A stretch of DNA of 64,000 bases, taken from positions 6,952,027-7,016,026 of the forward strand of contig CM042548.1 of NCBI GenBank assembly GCA_023630585.1. The letters run 5' to 3'. Shown piece after piece: positions 44,609 to 56,900 of the stretch. Source of the stretch: Cranoglanis bouderius (taxonomy: Eukaryota; Chordata; Actinopteri; Siluriformes; Cranoglanididae). Under the pieces are notes generated by a model. The model did not search any database. It saw only the letters and a list, made by a program, of their open reading frames with translations, and was not told the DNA's origin. The translations under genes were made by a program, and so were the position numbers. Positions within the stretch are counted from its first letter, which is position 1. Each line of letters opens with the position of its first letter.

Positions 44609-44702
44609 GGTGTCTTTTTACAGGTAACAAACTGAGATTAGGAGCACTTCCTTTAAGAGAGTGCTCCTAATCTCAGCTCATTACCTGTGTAAAAGACACC
44701 TG
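44609..44702. repeat. Long inverted repeat in Tc1 leader
   Basis: Arms of about 41 nt (AGGTGTCTTTTTACAGGTAA ... GAGATTAGGAGCAC and its reverse complement) surround a loop of about 13 nt. The inner 14 bp GAGATTAGGAGCAC/GTGCTCCTAATCTC are perfect. Homologous to the hairpin at 2095-2172. Confidence 0.85.
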
Positions 44703-44930
44703 GGAGCCAGAAATCTTGCTGACTGATAGGGGATCAAATATTTATTTCCCTCATTAAAATGCAACTCAATTTATAACTTTTTTGAAATGCGTTTTTCTGG
44801 ATTTTTTTGTTGTTATTCTGTCTCTCACTGTTAAAATACACCTACCATTAAAATTATAGACTGATCATTTCTTTGTCAGTGGGCAAACGTACAAAATCAG
44901 CAGGGGATCAAATACTTTTCCCCCCCACTG

Positions 44931-44967
<37 letters not shown>

Positions 44968-45041
44968 CTGATAAATATAAACTATTACTTACTTACTTTA
45001 CAGAATTGTTTCACACCTGCCTAAAACTTTTGAACATTACA

Positions 45042-45124
<83 letters not shown>
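45042..45124. repeat. (TA)n(CA)n microsatellite
   Basis: TA repeats to about 45088 followed by CA repeats to 45124, directly abutting the MITE that starts at 45125. Another TA run (about 45688-45726) abuts its other side. Confidence 0.9.
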
Positions 45125-45129
<5 letters not shown>

Positions 45130-45677
45130 CTGTGCAAACGTTTTAGGCACGTGCAAAGAAATATTGTAGAGCAAAGATGCCTTCAAAATAATGAAATTAA
45201 ATGTTTCTACATTTAAAGAAAAATACCGTAAAGAGCAGTAAACAGTAGTAAATGAAACAAAGTCAGTGTTTGGTGTGCCAAAAAAATAAAAATTAAAATA
45301 AACATAGTAGTCTCCGGTACAATTTGTGCATTTTAATAGGAAATTAGATGGTAAGATTATTGAGGAACAGCCAAACTCAGCTAACAAGGTGAGGTTGCTG
45401 AAGACAGTTACTGTCAAACGACATACACCATGGCAAGATTGAGCACAGCAACAAGGCAGAAGGTAGCTATACTGCATCAGCAAGGTCTCTTCCAGGCAGA
45501 AATTTCAAGGCAGACAGGGGTTTACAGCTGTCCAAGCTCTTTTGAAGAAGCACAAAGAAACGGGCAACGTTGAGGACCATAGATGCAGTGGTCAGCCAAG
45601 GAAACTTACTGCAGCAGATGAAAGACAGATCAGGCTTACCTCCCTTCACAACTGCCTAAAACTTTTGCACAGTACTG
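45125..45677. mobile_element. Rearranged CAGTACTGTGC Tc1 derivative
   Basis: Both ends read CAGTACTGTGC inward, followed by TA at the right. The left half is the usual MITE body in reverse. The right half instead carries a forward transposase N-terminus: MARLSTATRQKVAILHQQG, FQAEISRQTGV, then KKHKETGNVEDHRCSGQPRK and LTAADERQIRL, with frame breaks. So the two halves come from opposite strands of the parent element. Not functional. Confidence 0.75.
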
Positions 45678-45680
45678 TAT

Positions 45681-45730
<50 letters not shown>

Positions 45731-45734
45731 TATA

Positions 45735-46545
45735 AACTGTCAAAGCCACTATCCAGAATGAAACAATGAGCATCCATGAATACATCAGGAAGATGGCCCC
45801 TCGGGATGAACTCCTAAGAGAGTGCCTCAGGCAGCAGAAGAGAAGAGATTGTGGAAGACCAAGCCTCTCCATGGGATGTATCATCGGCAGATAGAGGAAT
45901 TGGCTGACATCAAGAAATCCTTCTAGTGACTAGAAAGGCCGGCTTGAAGGACAGCACAGAGGCTCTGAACATGGAAGCACAAAAACAAGCTTTAAGAACC
46001 AATTGCATAGAGGCAGGGGTCTATCATACCCGACAAGTCCCAAGGCGCCAATTGTGCAAAGATGCCCCTGAAACAGTACAACATATAGTAACAGGGTGTA
46101 AGATGCAAGATGGGACAACATACACTGAGAGGCATAACCAAGTGGCTGGGATAGTGTATAGAAACATCTGTGCTGAGTATGGATTAAAAGTCCCCAAGTA
46201 ATGGGACACACCACAGAAAGTGGTTGAGAACAGAGAGCTAAGATCCACCTGGGACTTCAAGTTCCAGACTGATAAGCAGCTGCTGGCTAACCATCCAGAC
46301 ACAGTGGTCGTTGACATGGAGCAGAAAACAGCAGTTGTGATAGATGTGGCTATCCCAGCTGACAGTAACATTAGGAAGAAGGAGTATGAGAAGATCGAGA
46401 AGTACCAGGGGTTGAAGAAACAACTGGAACAGATGTGGAAGGTGAAGTCCAAAGTTGGTAACAGAAACATTAGGGGCTGTGAGCCCAAACTACAAGAGTG
46501 GCTCCAGCAGATTCCAGGTAGTTTCCACATTGGGGGGAGAGAGAG
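45735..46545 (+). pseudogene. LINE 3' fragment: reverse transcriptase C-terminus with CCHC knuckle
   Basis: The plus strand reads TVKATIQNETMSIHEYIRKM, MAPRDELLRECLRQQKRRD, then a frame break. KAGLKDSTEALNMEAQKQAL (about 45938) leads to LCKDAPETVQHIVTGC, a C-x-H-x-C zinc-knuckle as at the C-terminus of R2/R4-like non-LTR reverse transcriptases. After VPK an in-frame TAA (46199-46201) interrupts, and the frame resumes to VVVDMEQKTAVVIDVAIPAD and KEYEKIEKYQGLKKQLEQMW. A 5'-truncated, dead copy. The clade is my best guess. Confidence 0.75.
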
Positions 46546-46561
46546 GGGGAGGTTTATATAT

Positions 46562-47095
46562 ACAGTTGTTCTGTGGAAAAGTTTTAGGCACATGCAAAGA
46601 AATGCTGTAGAGCAAAGATGCCTTCAAAATAATGAAATTAAATGTTTCTACATTTAAAAAAATACAGTAACGAGCAATAAGCAGTAGTAAATGAAACAAA
46701 GTCAATATTTGGTGTGACAAAAAAAAATAAAAATAAAAGTAAAAATAGTGGTCTCCGGTACAGTTTGTGCAGTTTTATAAGGAAATTAGCTGGTAAGTTT
46801 TATTGAGCATCTTGCAGAACAAGCCACAGTTCTTCTGGAGACTTTGACTTTCGCACTCGCTTCTTATTTTTGCAGCAAAACCCAGCAGCCTTCATTGTGT
46901 TGTTTGTCTGAAAAGTGTCTCTTACGTAATATGCTGCTTTCTTTAATGACATACAAACATTTATCTGTAACATTTCATTTTGTGCTAGAAAACTGTTTGG
47001 GAATCGAAAATGTTTTTTGTGTTGACTTGATAATGTAGAAGTCATAAAATAAAAAATCTGTAACAAAGTTTGTACTAAAATAAAATAGGGTGCCT
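46562..47095. mobile_element. Tc1-derived MITE, CAGTACTGTGC family
   Basis: The left end is degraded (CAGTTGTTCTGTGGAAAAGT). The body is the same as 37619-38185, and the right end stops at GGGTGCCTAAAACTAG. The minus strand keeps MKAAGFCCKNKKRVRKSKSP followed by EELWLVLQDAQ, as in the other copies. Confidence 0.8.
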
Positions 47096-47245
47096 AAAAC
47101 TAGTTTATATGCAGTTTATAGTCAAAATTTACAGGCTTTCAGCTGTTTGCAATGAACAAATCAAACAAAAGCAATTGAAATAGTTCATCACAACGAATGC
47201 TTCAAGTGGTTTCCCCAAATTCGACTGAAAATGCAACTTATAATG

Positions 47246-47585
47246 ACTTCTCCAGTCTCAAAATTATTCATCCCCCTGAATAGAATCCCTCACAACAGCA
47301 CAAATATGCAAAACGGGTGTTGTCTCAAGCACACTTGAAAAACCCTTGAGTGACTGCAAAAGACCTGCAGCAAGACTTGGTGGCGTGTACTAAACGCAGA
47401 AGGTTTCCATGCCAGAACTCCAAGTCACTCACCCACTCACTTAAACACACAAAGTCAGATAAAAAGCTGCATTAATTATTAGTGATAATGATAGTGATAG
47501 AGACCAAAAAACACTATATGTATGGTTCTGTGGTCTGTCCTTTTGTATATTTTGTACTTTGATTGTACAATGTGTGCTTAGTCTA
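47246..47585. repeat. Tc1-type fragment and repeat shared with 39870
   Basis: 47246-47445 has a Tc1-like end (AAAATTATTCATCCCCCTG) and transposase-like plus-strand text (GACTGCAAAAGACCTGCAGC; ACTAAACGCAGAAGG). 47450-47585 is the second copy of the repeat at 39870-39997. Class partly uncertain. Confidence 0.5.
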
Positions 47586-47988
47586 TCAACTTTTTGTTTC
47601 TCCTCTTAACTCATTTTGGGAAAAATAACAAAATAATCAATGTATTTCATGTTCATCATACAGTCCATAACATGACAGCTGATAAAATGTTATGGATGCA
47701 TCACCAAAGTGGGCTGAAAAATATTAACTCCAATATACATGAAATCACTTTACACAGCTGTCAATGATAAGCTGTGATTCTACTGTGCTGGGCTCATTAT
47801 GGCTGATTAGATTTAACCCTCAATGTCATGAAATATGTAATGCAAAAAAATAAATCCATTTAAAGTCAAACACAACAGCAACACAATATATATTTGATAT
47901 TTGAATAATGCAAGGTCTCAGGCATGATAGAACCAACACACCAATGATATGCAGACCTTTTTTGTATCTTTAATGAAGATCTGGAAGC

Positions 47989-50900
47989 TTACACACATGG
48001 GGATGTGTACTCCGTCTCAGAATGGTCACCTAAATGAAAGAATCAGTAAGTGGAAGCAATACAGTCACAATAACAGAGTTTAAACCCCACAACCCAGGAA
48101 AATCTTACTTGTTTGGTAGTAATCATAAACTTTGATCACCGCTGGCTTGAGATTCTTCACAGGAAGCACCTGTTTAACGTGCAGCTCATAGTTGATAGGA
48201 ATATCCCTTTGGAGCTGTTGGAGATTCATCAGTCATTATATTGTAAACCGATCAGATCATTGTGTGTGAAATAAAGTATACGTTGTTTTTTTAACAGTGG
48301 ATATGCAGCACATTTGTGTAATATCGGTAATAAAATGTTATATAAAGATTCTAAAAATGTATTCTCCCCTTACCTCTTTTATATACATGATAATATGGTC
48401 ATCTTTGGAATCAACTCGTTGCACCAAAATCTGATTTTTCAGCTAAGAAAACACAAAATTGTTATTTTGCCTTATTAAGTTAATAATTAAACAGCATATG
48501 CAGTATAAATGGCATATACTATTTATTTATGTATAGACACACACGCTTAATGGAATATTTTTAGCAACAGTATTTTTTATAGCACACTGCTTCTCTTACT
48601 TCACCAGGATCTGCCGTGAACCCTGATAAGAGTTTTATGTCCACTATGATCATGTTAGTGCTTTTTAATGGCCCATTATATCTGAAAATTGAAACAAACA
48701 AGTAAGCAAACAGAAAACAAAGTTAGTTAATAACAATAAAAGAATACTAACTCATTAATTGTAAAAAGTCTGGCAATAAATTTACTGCTTTTTTGCCCAG
48801 TCGTTAGGAGCCTGTCTCACCAAGCAGATTTAACCTAGTCTTGGTTACTGACCAAACCTAAAGCCTAGTGCACATGACACAAATTTAGCTCTGATTTGGT
48901 TTGCTAAAATGCGTAATGTGTGCAACAATAAGAAGCAGCCAATGAGAGCCCGAAGAGGAAATTCATCTGTTCTCCTGAGTAGCAGATCACAGACATCCCA
49001 ACCTGCAACAACTCATTTCAGGGAGGTGGCTTCATTGGCTACTGTGCCAGACCCCAAGGGAACACTGGGCATGTGTCAGGAATACATTGTGGAAGGGATG
49101 CCAGTCCATTACAGGCCAGTCCATTTACCGTGCTTCCTTTTAGTGAACATATGTATTCACTAAATATATTTTATATAGTCACAAGCAAAATGCATTCAAT
49201 ATGGCTATTTGACTGATGGCTCATACAAACTAAGCTGTCTCCTCGAAGCAGAAATATAATAATGGTAGTCTATTATGATTGGTATGTATGCATTGGTAAG
49301 CTAAGCCTACATCAGGGAAAAGGGTTTTTTTTTTTTTCTGACAACGGATTGGTCCAAGAGCTGTTTACTGTCTATGATACTGAACTTAACCTGCCCTGGT
49401 AAGCTTTACAGTCAGCAAGTCAGCTTTACAGCAGAAGTTACCATGGCGATATAACCTAGTAAAAAAGTACATACAGGAAGTCCAGGGTAAGATAAAACTC
49501 AAAGATAGCTAGCTAACCAATAAATCCTACTTCATGAAACAGGCCCCAGTATCCAGTTCTTTAATGGAAATGGCATGCACAAATCAGGTAATTGATCCTG
49601 AGATACTGTATGTTACAGTGTTTGATTCAGCTGTACTAAGTTACTTGTTGGCTGTGCTGTACTTTTGTGCTTGCAAAATATTATGGATTGTGTAATATGT
49701 GCAGTTTTTTTTTTTTTTTAATTTCATATGATTTACACTTATCTAATGTAAAAAAAAAACAAACAAACAAACAAACAAAAAAACCCCAGTCTGTTTTAAA
49801 TCATCTGTGAAAATCAGCCACTTAGGTCAAGGATTAATGACACATTCATTCTTACGTGACAGTGAACTTGAGGGACAAAGTATATCCAGATGATTTTGTG
49901 CAGTTTCCCTCAGTCGTACCTGTGATGCTCAGTGTACTGGTTTCAGTAGGTGTGGGAACATTGTAGAAAAGTGCTGTCTGCAAGTGGCAATAATAGAAAC
50001 CATGAGGAAGTCAATACACAGAAAATGTGTCTCTTAAAACTCCATTGTGTGCATCTGTCTCCCCTTTCAGTTTTAATAAGAGGAGGGGAACCTGATGTGG
50101 TCTTCTGATGTTGTAGCCAACTGACCACAATGTTGTGCATTCAGAGATTTGTTTCTGGTCACCACATTTGTAAAGAATGATTATTTGAGTTGCTGTATCC
50201 TTCCTGTCATCTACAACCAGTCTGGCTATTCTCCTCTGACCTGCAGAACTGCCACTCACTGGATGTTTTTTTGTTTATCATACCTATTGATTGAGACTTC
50301 AAAGGGAAGCAAAGAGAAGCAAGAAGACACAAGTCGCTCCGGAAAGGGCATCGGCCAAATGGCATAAATGTAAATGTTCAGACCAACATCTCCAGACTAT
50401 TGTGTGTGAAAATCTCAGGAGAACAGTTTCTGAAATATTCAAACCACCAACAACCATGTCACAGTTGAAATGACTCAGATCTCATTTTTTCACCATTCAG
50501 ATGTGAGCAACTCAAGCTCATGACCTGTAACTGTATGAAGTCTACACACCGCTCGTAGAATAGCATGTTTTTTTGTTTTTTTTTTGTAAAACAAAACAAA
50601 TGAAACCAAGATAAATCGGGTCATCTTTTGCCACCTTTAATGTGACAAGTAACCAATCACATTCACACTCAGGTACAAAAGTAAATATCATACACCTGTC
50701 ATTAATGAATTGATTCTGATGAACCCCAAATAAAGATAAGCTGTATCTGGAGGATTTTCTTGACATCTTGGTTTTATCTGACTGCCAAAGCCATGGTCCG
50801 CAAAGAGCTTACAAAACATGTATTTGACCACATTGTCAGAAGGTATCAATCAGGAGAAGGGTACATAATGTGGCAGGTCTGGCGAAGTTCTGCTTGCATG

Positions 50901-53900
50901 TGGTTGGTTAGTCTGCTCATTGATTGCCCTATCAGCAGGCAGCGGAAGTGTATATAAACCGCTGATTAGCTAGAATGGCGTTACGAGTCACCGCCCCCTC
51001 TCTTTCTGTCACGTTAGTTGCCCTCTAGAACGGCACGGTGGATGAAATCCTGTGGCTAGCATCGGGTTGAGGTTGCCCCTTTGCAGGTAAGTGGAAGTTG
51101 TCTGTGATGACATTAAAGAATTTGCTTGTATTGTAGCGGCATTTTGTTTGTGTATAGTCGGAGGTTTGGGTGAGATTGAGTCAGGCACGGCCAGTACGAG
51201 TGGTTGCTTTACAGCAAGGACGCGGGTTCGTTTCTTCCAACGTGCACGTTGCCTTCAGATAGCTGACACGCGCCCGCAGCTTCTTAGCATGCTTGTTGCC
51301 TGATTGATTCGGTTTCCGGGGATTGCACGTGTAAGGTACGCTTTTAAATTGTGACTTGAGAGCCATAATATTTATACGGGATAAGCTGATTTTTAATAGT
51401 TGGTCATTTTGTGTTTGCCTTTCTAAATTTCATTGCAGATGCTTTATGCACAGACTGGCTGCGTTTTCATGGACGATTAGTTCCGTGTTGTTGGGCTGCG
51501 TGGGACTGTCGTTCAGAGACGCTGTTGCTTTGCTTGGTTGTGTTGCTCCGTGTGGTTTAATTTGCTTTAATGTGTGTCTTTTTGGTTTACTTTGTCTAAC
51601 TTTCTCCTTATTACAAATAGTGTGTAAAGATATGTTAATGTGAATTGGTTTTGTATTTTTTTTTGTTATTGTATGGTATTGTTTTTTTTGTTATATTAAT
51701 CATTGATTGTGACTTTTGGTCAATGTGAGTGTCTAGTTATTTTTTATCTTCTGTTGTAGTAAGAAGTAATTATATACATGTTTTCCTTTTTTTGTTAGTT
51801 TGTGATATTGTGTTAATTTTGCTATCTGTAGACTGATTTTGTGGGTTAACTGTGTGAGGGGTGAAAATCTTATTTTCTGTTTTGTATTATTGTCTTTATG
51901 GAGTGACTCTCCTTGGTAGTGTTATTGTGACAATTCTGGTCTAGTGGTGATCTAATTTTGTGTGTTATAGGAGCTAAGGCTGGGGTGGATATCTGGTGGC
52001 GGTCCTCCTTCACGAGTGCTGTGTTGAGTGGTGCTGTGTGTGCACATATGCGTGAGTGCATGTCTGCACAGGGGTAAGGTAATGGTGATTTTGTTGTGGA
52101 GGCCTTGTCGTGTCCTATACTCCCTGCCGTTACGCCTCGGCTCCTGTACCCTGAAATCCAGACGTCCCTGATTGTTCAGGTCACTCTGTTTGTCTGTCAA
52201 ACTGTGGAACTACTTTCTACATTTCTAACTTTTTAATTTTATTTTTGTGTCTGTGGTTGTCAGATGTTTTAGCTTCGATAAAATTTATATATATATATTT
52301 TATATCTACGTCTCCTGCCAATTCACTGTGAGCCAACCTGTGTTGCCTTAAGAGGAAATTTATATAGTATCGTCCCTGGTGAGATTCCAGGGTGGCGTAG
52401 TCGCTAATTGGCACCCTCAATCCCTCTGTGCTCTGCCACAATAAGTACAGTTGTGCTTATAAATTTACATACCCCTTGCAGAATCTGCAAAATGTTAATA
52501 ATTTAAAAAAAGAGGGATCATTAAAATTGCATTTTGTGTTTATTTTGAACTGCCCTGGATAAGCTATTTAACATAACAGATGTTTACATTTAGTCCACAA
52601 GACACAATAACTGAATTTACTATTCTACTAGTTATTTAAAAATAGTTCAAAAGTTCACATATGCTTGATTCTTAATACTGTGTGTTACCTGGATGATCAA
52701 TCACTGTTTTTATGGTTTGTAATAGCTGTTCATGAGTCCCTTGTTTGTTCTGAGTAGTTAAACTACCCACTGTTCTTCAGGAAAAATCCTCCAGGTCCTG
52801 CACTTTATTTGCTTTTTAGCATCTTCTGCATATTTGACCCCTTTCCAACAGTGGCTATATTAGTGAGTATAGAAAATAATCCCCCCCCCACTTTTAGAAT
52901 AATCACATTTTGTTGCTGTTCAGCCTGAAATGAAGACAGATGCAGTTTTTGTTTTATCCAGCTGTATTTACTCAGTGCAACTTATAACATCCAAGTGAAA
53001 GCTGTAACACCAACATTTCAAGAGAAAATATAAAAATAAAAAGAAATCACTTGGTTGGAAAAAGGATCCCCCTTGCTTTAATTTGCCTTAATTTTTTAAT
53101 TACAGCCTTTAATCTGTTGGGATATGTCTCTACTAACTTTGCACGTCTAGACTTTGCAATATTTGCCCACTCTTCTTTGCAGAACTGCTCAAGTTCAGTT
53201 AAATTTGATGGTGACCGTTTGTGGACTACAGTCTTCAAGTCATTCCACAGATTTTCAATGGGGTTTAAGTCTGGGCTCTGACTAGGCCATGCAAGGATAT
53301 TCACCCTTTTCTTCTTAAACCACTGTGTGGTCAGTTTTGCTGTGTGCTTTGGGTCCTTGTCATGTTGGAAGGTAAACCTTCTTCCCATTGACAACTTTCT
53401 GGCAGAGGGCAGCAGATTTTCCTTAAGAATTTGACGGTATTTTGCCCCATCCATTTTCCTTCTATCCTGAGAAGTGCTCCAGTCCCTGCTGCAGAGAAAC
53501 ACCCCCATAACAGGATACTACCACCTCCATACTTTACTGTAGGAATGGTGTTATTTGGATGGTGAGCTGTATTGGGTTTCTGCCAGACATATCGTTTGGT
53601 GTTGAGGCCAAATAATTCAATTTTAGTCTCATCTGACCTGAATCTTCAAGGTGCGTTTTGGCAGTGCTCAGTCGAGACTGCATGTGGCCTTTCTTGAGTG
53701 GTGGATTTTTTTTCGTTCAACCCTCCCATACAAGCCACGTTTGTGGAGAATTTGTGATAAATTCCTGCAACTGCTTCAGAGTTGCTGTAGGCCTCTTGGT
53801 AGCCTCTCTGACCAGTTTCCTCCTGGCTCTTTCATCCAGTTTGGAGTGATGTCCAGATCCAGGGAGGGTCTGTGTTGTACCAAATACCTTCCACCTCTTA

Positions 53901-56900
53901 ATAATAGACTTTACTGTGTTTCTAGGCATTGATAAAGCCTTTGAAAATTTTTTTTTTGTATCCATCTCCTGACTTGTGCCTGTCCACAACTTTATCCCGG
54001 AGATCTTTTGACAGTGTCTTGCCACCCATAATTGTTTGCTTCAGTTGCACTACAAAATGCTCCAGGAAAGCTCTTTTCATGCTGAGCTAATCAAAATGAC
54101 CACAGCTGATCACAGTTGAAAGTCAAATGGCTTTGTGTGCCATTGAGAAGGTGATTAGCTACACCTGATTGAGTTTACAAGTCATTTTTAGGAGGGGGTG
54201 ATCCTTTTTCAAACTGAGTGATTCTAGTTTTTTATTTTTTTTCTGACATGTTGGTGTTGTATCTTTCACTTGGATGTTATAAGTTGCACTGAGTAAATAC
54301 AGCTGGATAAAACAAACTGTGTCCGTCTTCATTTCAGGCTGAAAAGCAACAAAATGGGATTGTTTGGATTATTGGGTGATTTCTTTTCTATACCCACTGT
54401 ATGTTGAGATGCATCTTTTCACACTGAGGACAGTTTAGGGACTCATACACAACTATTACAAGAGGTGCAAGCATTCACTGATGCTCAAGTGAATATTTCT
54501 GCCTCCTGTGTTTAATTTATTTTTTCTTTAATATATGTAACATAGCTTGATGGGACCATACTATGACAGTAAAGTATTTATACTCAGATTGAAATTACTT
54601 TTTGATTTAAGAGGTTGTTGAATTGGTTGTAAATTTACTTTAGAATAATCTTGAGCATGCAAAATATCATTCCTGCCATTTACAGAAAACTAAGCAAGAC
54701 TTAACTGTGTAGGTTACAGTCCCCTCTGAAAGCATTGGAATGGCAAGGACAATTCTTCGGTTTTTTTCTATACACTGAATACATTTGGGTATGAAGTGAA
54801 AAGATGAATGAGACCATGGATCAGAATTTCAGATTTAATTTCCTGATATTTACATCTATACATGTTAAACAACTTATAACATGGCACCTTTTGTGGCAGA
54901 CCACCCAATTTTTAGGTGAGCAAAAGTAATGGAGCAGATTAAAGTAAATTAACTAACACTTAATATTTGGTTGCATATCTCTTGCTTGCAATAACTGCAT
55001 CAAGCCTGTGATTCACTGACATCACCAAATTGTTGGTTTCTTCTTTTGATGCTTTGTTTTCAGCCCCTTTCAGTTGTTTGTTTCAGGGGGTTTCTTCCTT
55101 CACTGTCCTCTTCAGGAGGTGAAATGCTGCTCAGTTGGGTTAAGGTCTAGTGATTGTCTTGGCCAGTCTAAAACCTTCCACTTTTTCCCCATGTTGAAGT
55201 CCTTTGTTGTGTTGGCAGTGCTTTTTGGGTCGTTGTCTTACTGCATGATAAAGTTCCTCCCAATTAGATTGGATGCATTTCTCTCTTAATTGGAATACAG
55301 ATTGTTTCTGTAAACTTCTGAGTTCATTCTGCTGCTACCATCATGAGTTACATCATCAATAAAGATTAGTGAGCCTGTTCCAGAAGCAGCCATGCAAGCC
55401 CAAGCCATGACACTTCCTCCACCATGCTTGACTGAGCTTGTATGTTTTGGTTCATGAGCAGATCCTTTCTTTCTCCACACTTTGGCCTTTCCATCACTTT
55501 GGTAGAGGTTAATCTTGGTTCCAGAACTTTTGTGGCTTATTTCTGTATTTCTTTGTAAATTCCAATCTTTCAGATTCTTACTGCTCATGAGTGGTTTCCA
55601 TCTTGTGGTATGGCTTCTATATTTCTGCACTTGAAGTCTTCTTTGAAAAGTGGACCATAATACCTTCACCCCTGCCCTGTGGAGGTTGTTGAGGTCATTA
55701 ACTGTTGTTTTGGGGGTTTTCTTCACAGCTATCACAATGTTTGTCATCAACTGCTGTTTTCCTTTGCTGACCAATTCCATGTCTTGTTTTTAGTACACTG
55801 GTGGTTTCTTTCTTTTTCATGACATTCCAGATTGTAATAGCTATGGCTAATGATTGGGCAATAACTCTGAGATTTTTCCCTCTTTTTTTTCAGCTTCAGA
55901 ATGGCTTGCTTTTCTCCCAGAGACAGCTCTCTGGCCTTCATGTTGGTATCTTTTTTAACAACAAATGCAGTTTTCATAGGCGAAACCTAGGGCTCCTAGT
56001 AGACATTCAGAGCTATTAATTATTTAAACAGTCAATTTATCAGGGTGCACCTGGTCAGCAAGAAACACCTATCTGTCACATGTTTGATCACTTGAAAAAA
56101 ATGGGTGGGTTCAAACAAAAGGTGGAAAACAAAAAATACGAGGAAATTAAAGCTGAAATTCTGATCTGTTGTATCATATTCATATTCCGATCTTAAATCA
56201 AAATGTCTTCAATGTATAGTGAAAACAATAGAACTGGCTTTGCTGTTCCAATACTTTCAGAGGGGACTGTATACTCCAGTCCATGTTTACTGCTTTTGCA
56301 GTTATTCAGGAAATGAAGAATTGTGAACTTTATTGTAAAATCTGAGCTGGGACTCACCATCTGTCTAATACAAGACCATATCAGGCAATTAATCTTTATA
56401 TACAGTTGCATGATTTTAATACTGAGTCTGGTTTTAGGATTTGGAATTGGCCTGGTTTTATGGATAATTGGGCTGGATTTTAGGCTATTGTTGATGGCCA
56501 TTGTTTTTTTTCTTTCTTTTTTTTCTTTTTTTTTTACCTGGCAACCCTGCAGGCAAGTGTTACTGCATCACAAAATGCAGTCAACTAGATTCCAATATGC
56601 CACTGCACCTCACGCATATTAAACATTTCAGTGATGGCTTGGTAGGAAGCAGAGCTTACCAAAATGCCAACTCCAGTGTTGCGATAGATGTTTACAAAAA
56701 TCTCACAGTGCCTGAAAAACTAGATGTGGCTCTACTCATTTCACTTTGAAGCTTTATCAGATTTTTGACAGAAGATTGATAAAGCTCTTATCAAGACATC
56801 AAGATGTACTGACCTGCACTGACACACATCTGGAGCCCTTCACGTCAATGCTGTATTTGCCAGGAACATCCTGTAATGTTCTTTCTTGGTACAGTAACTT

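Noticed and set aside
46024..46593. 189 aa minus-strand open frame
   Set aside because: Antisense of the LINE reverse-transcriptase fragment; the plus strand carries the recognisable protein.
51091..51643. Small plus-strand open frames of 70-95 aa inside the solo-LTR candidate
   Set aside because: No domain, no similarity I recognise, and they lie in a structure with LTR ends; likely chance frames.
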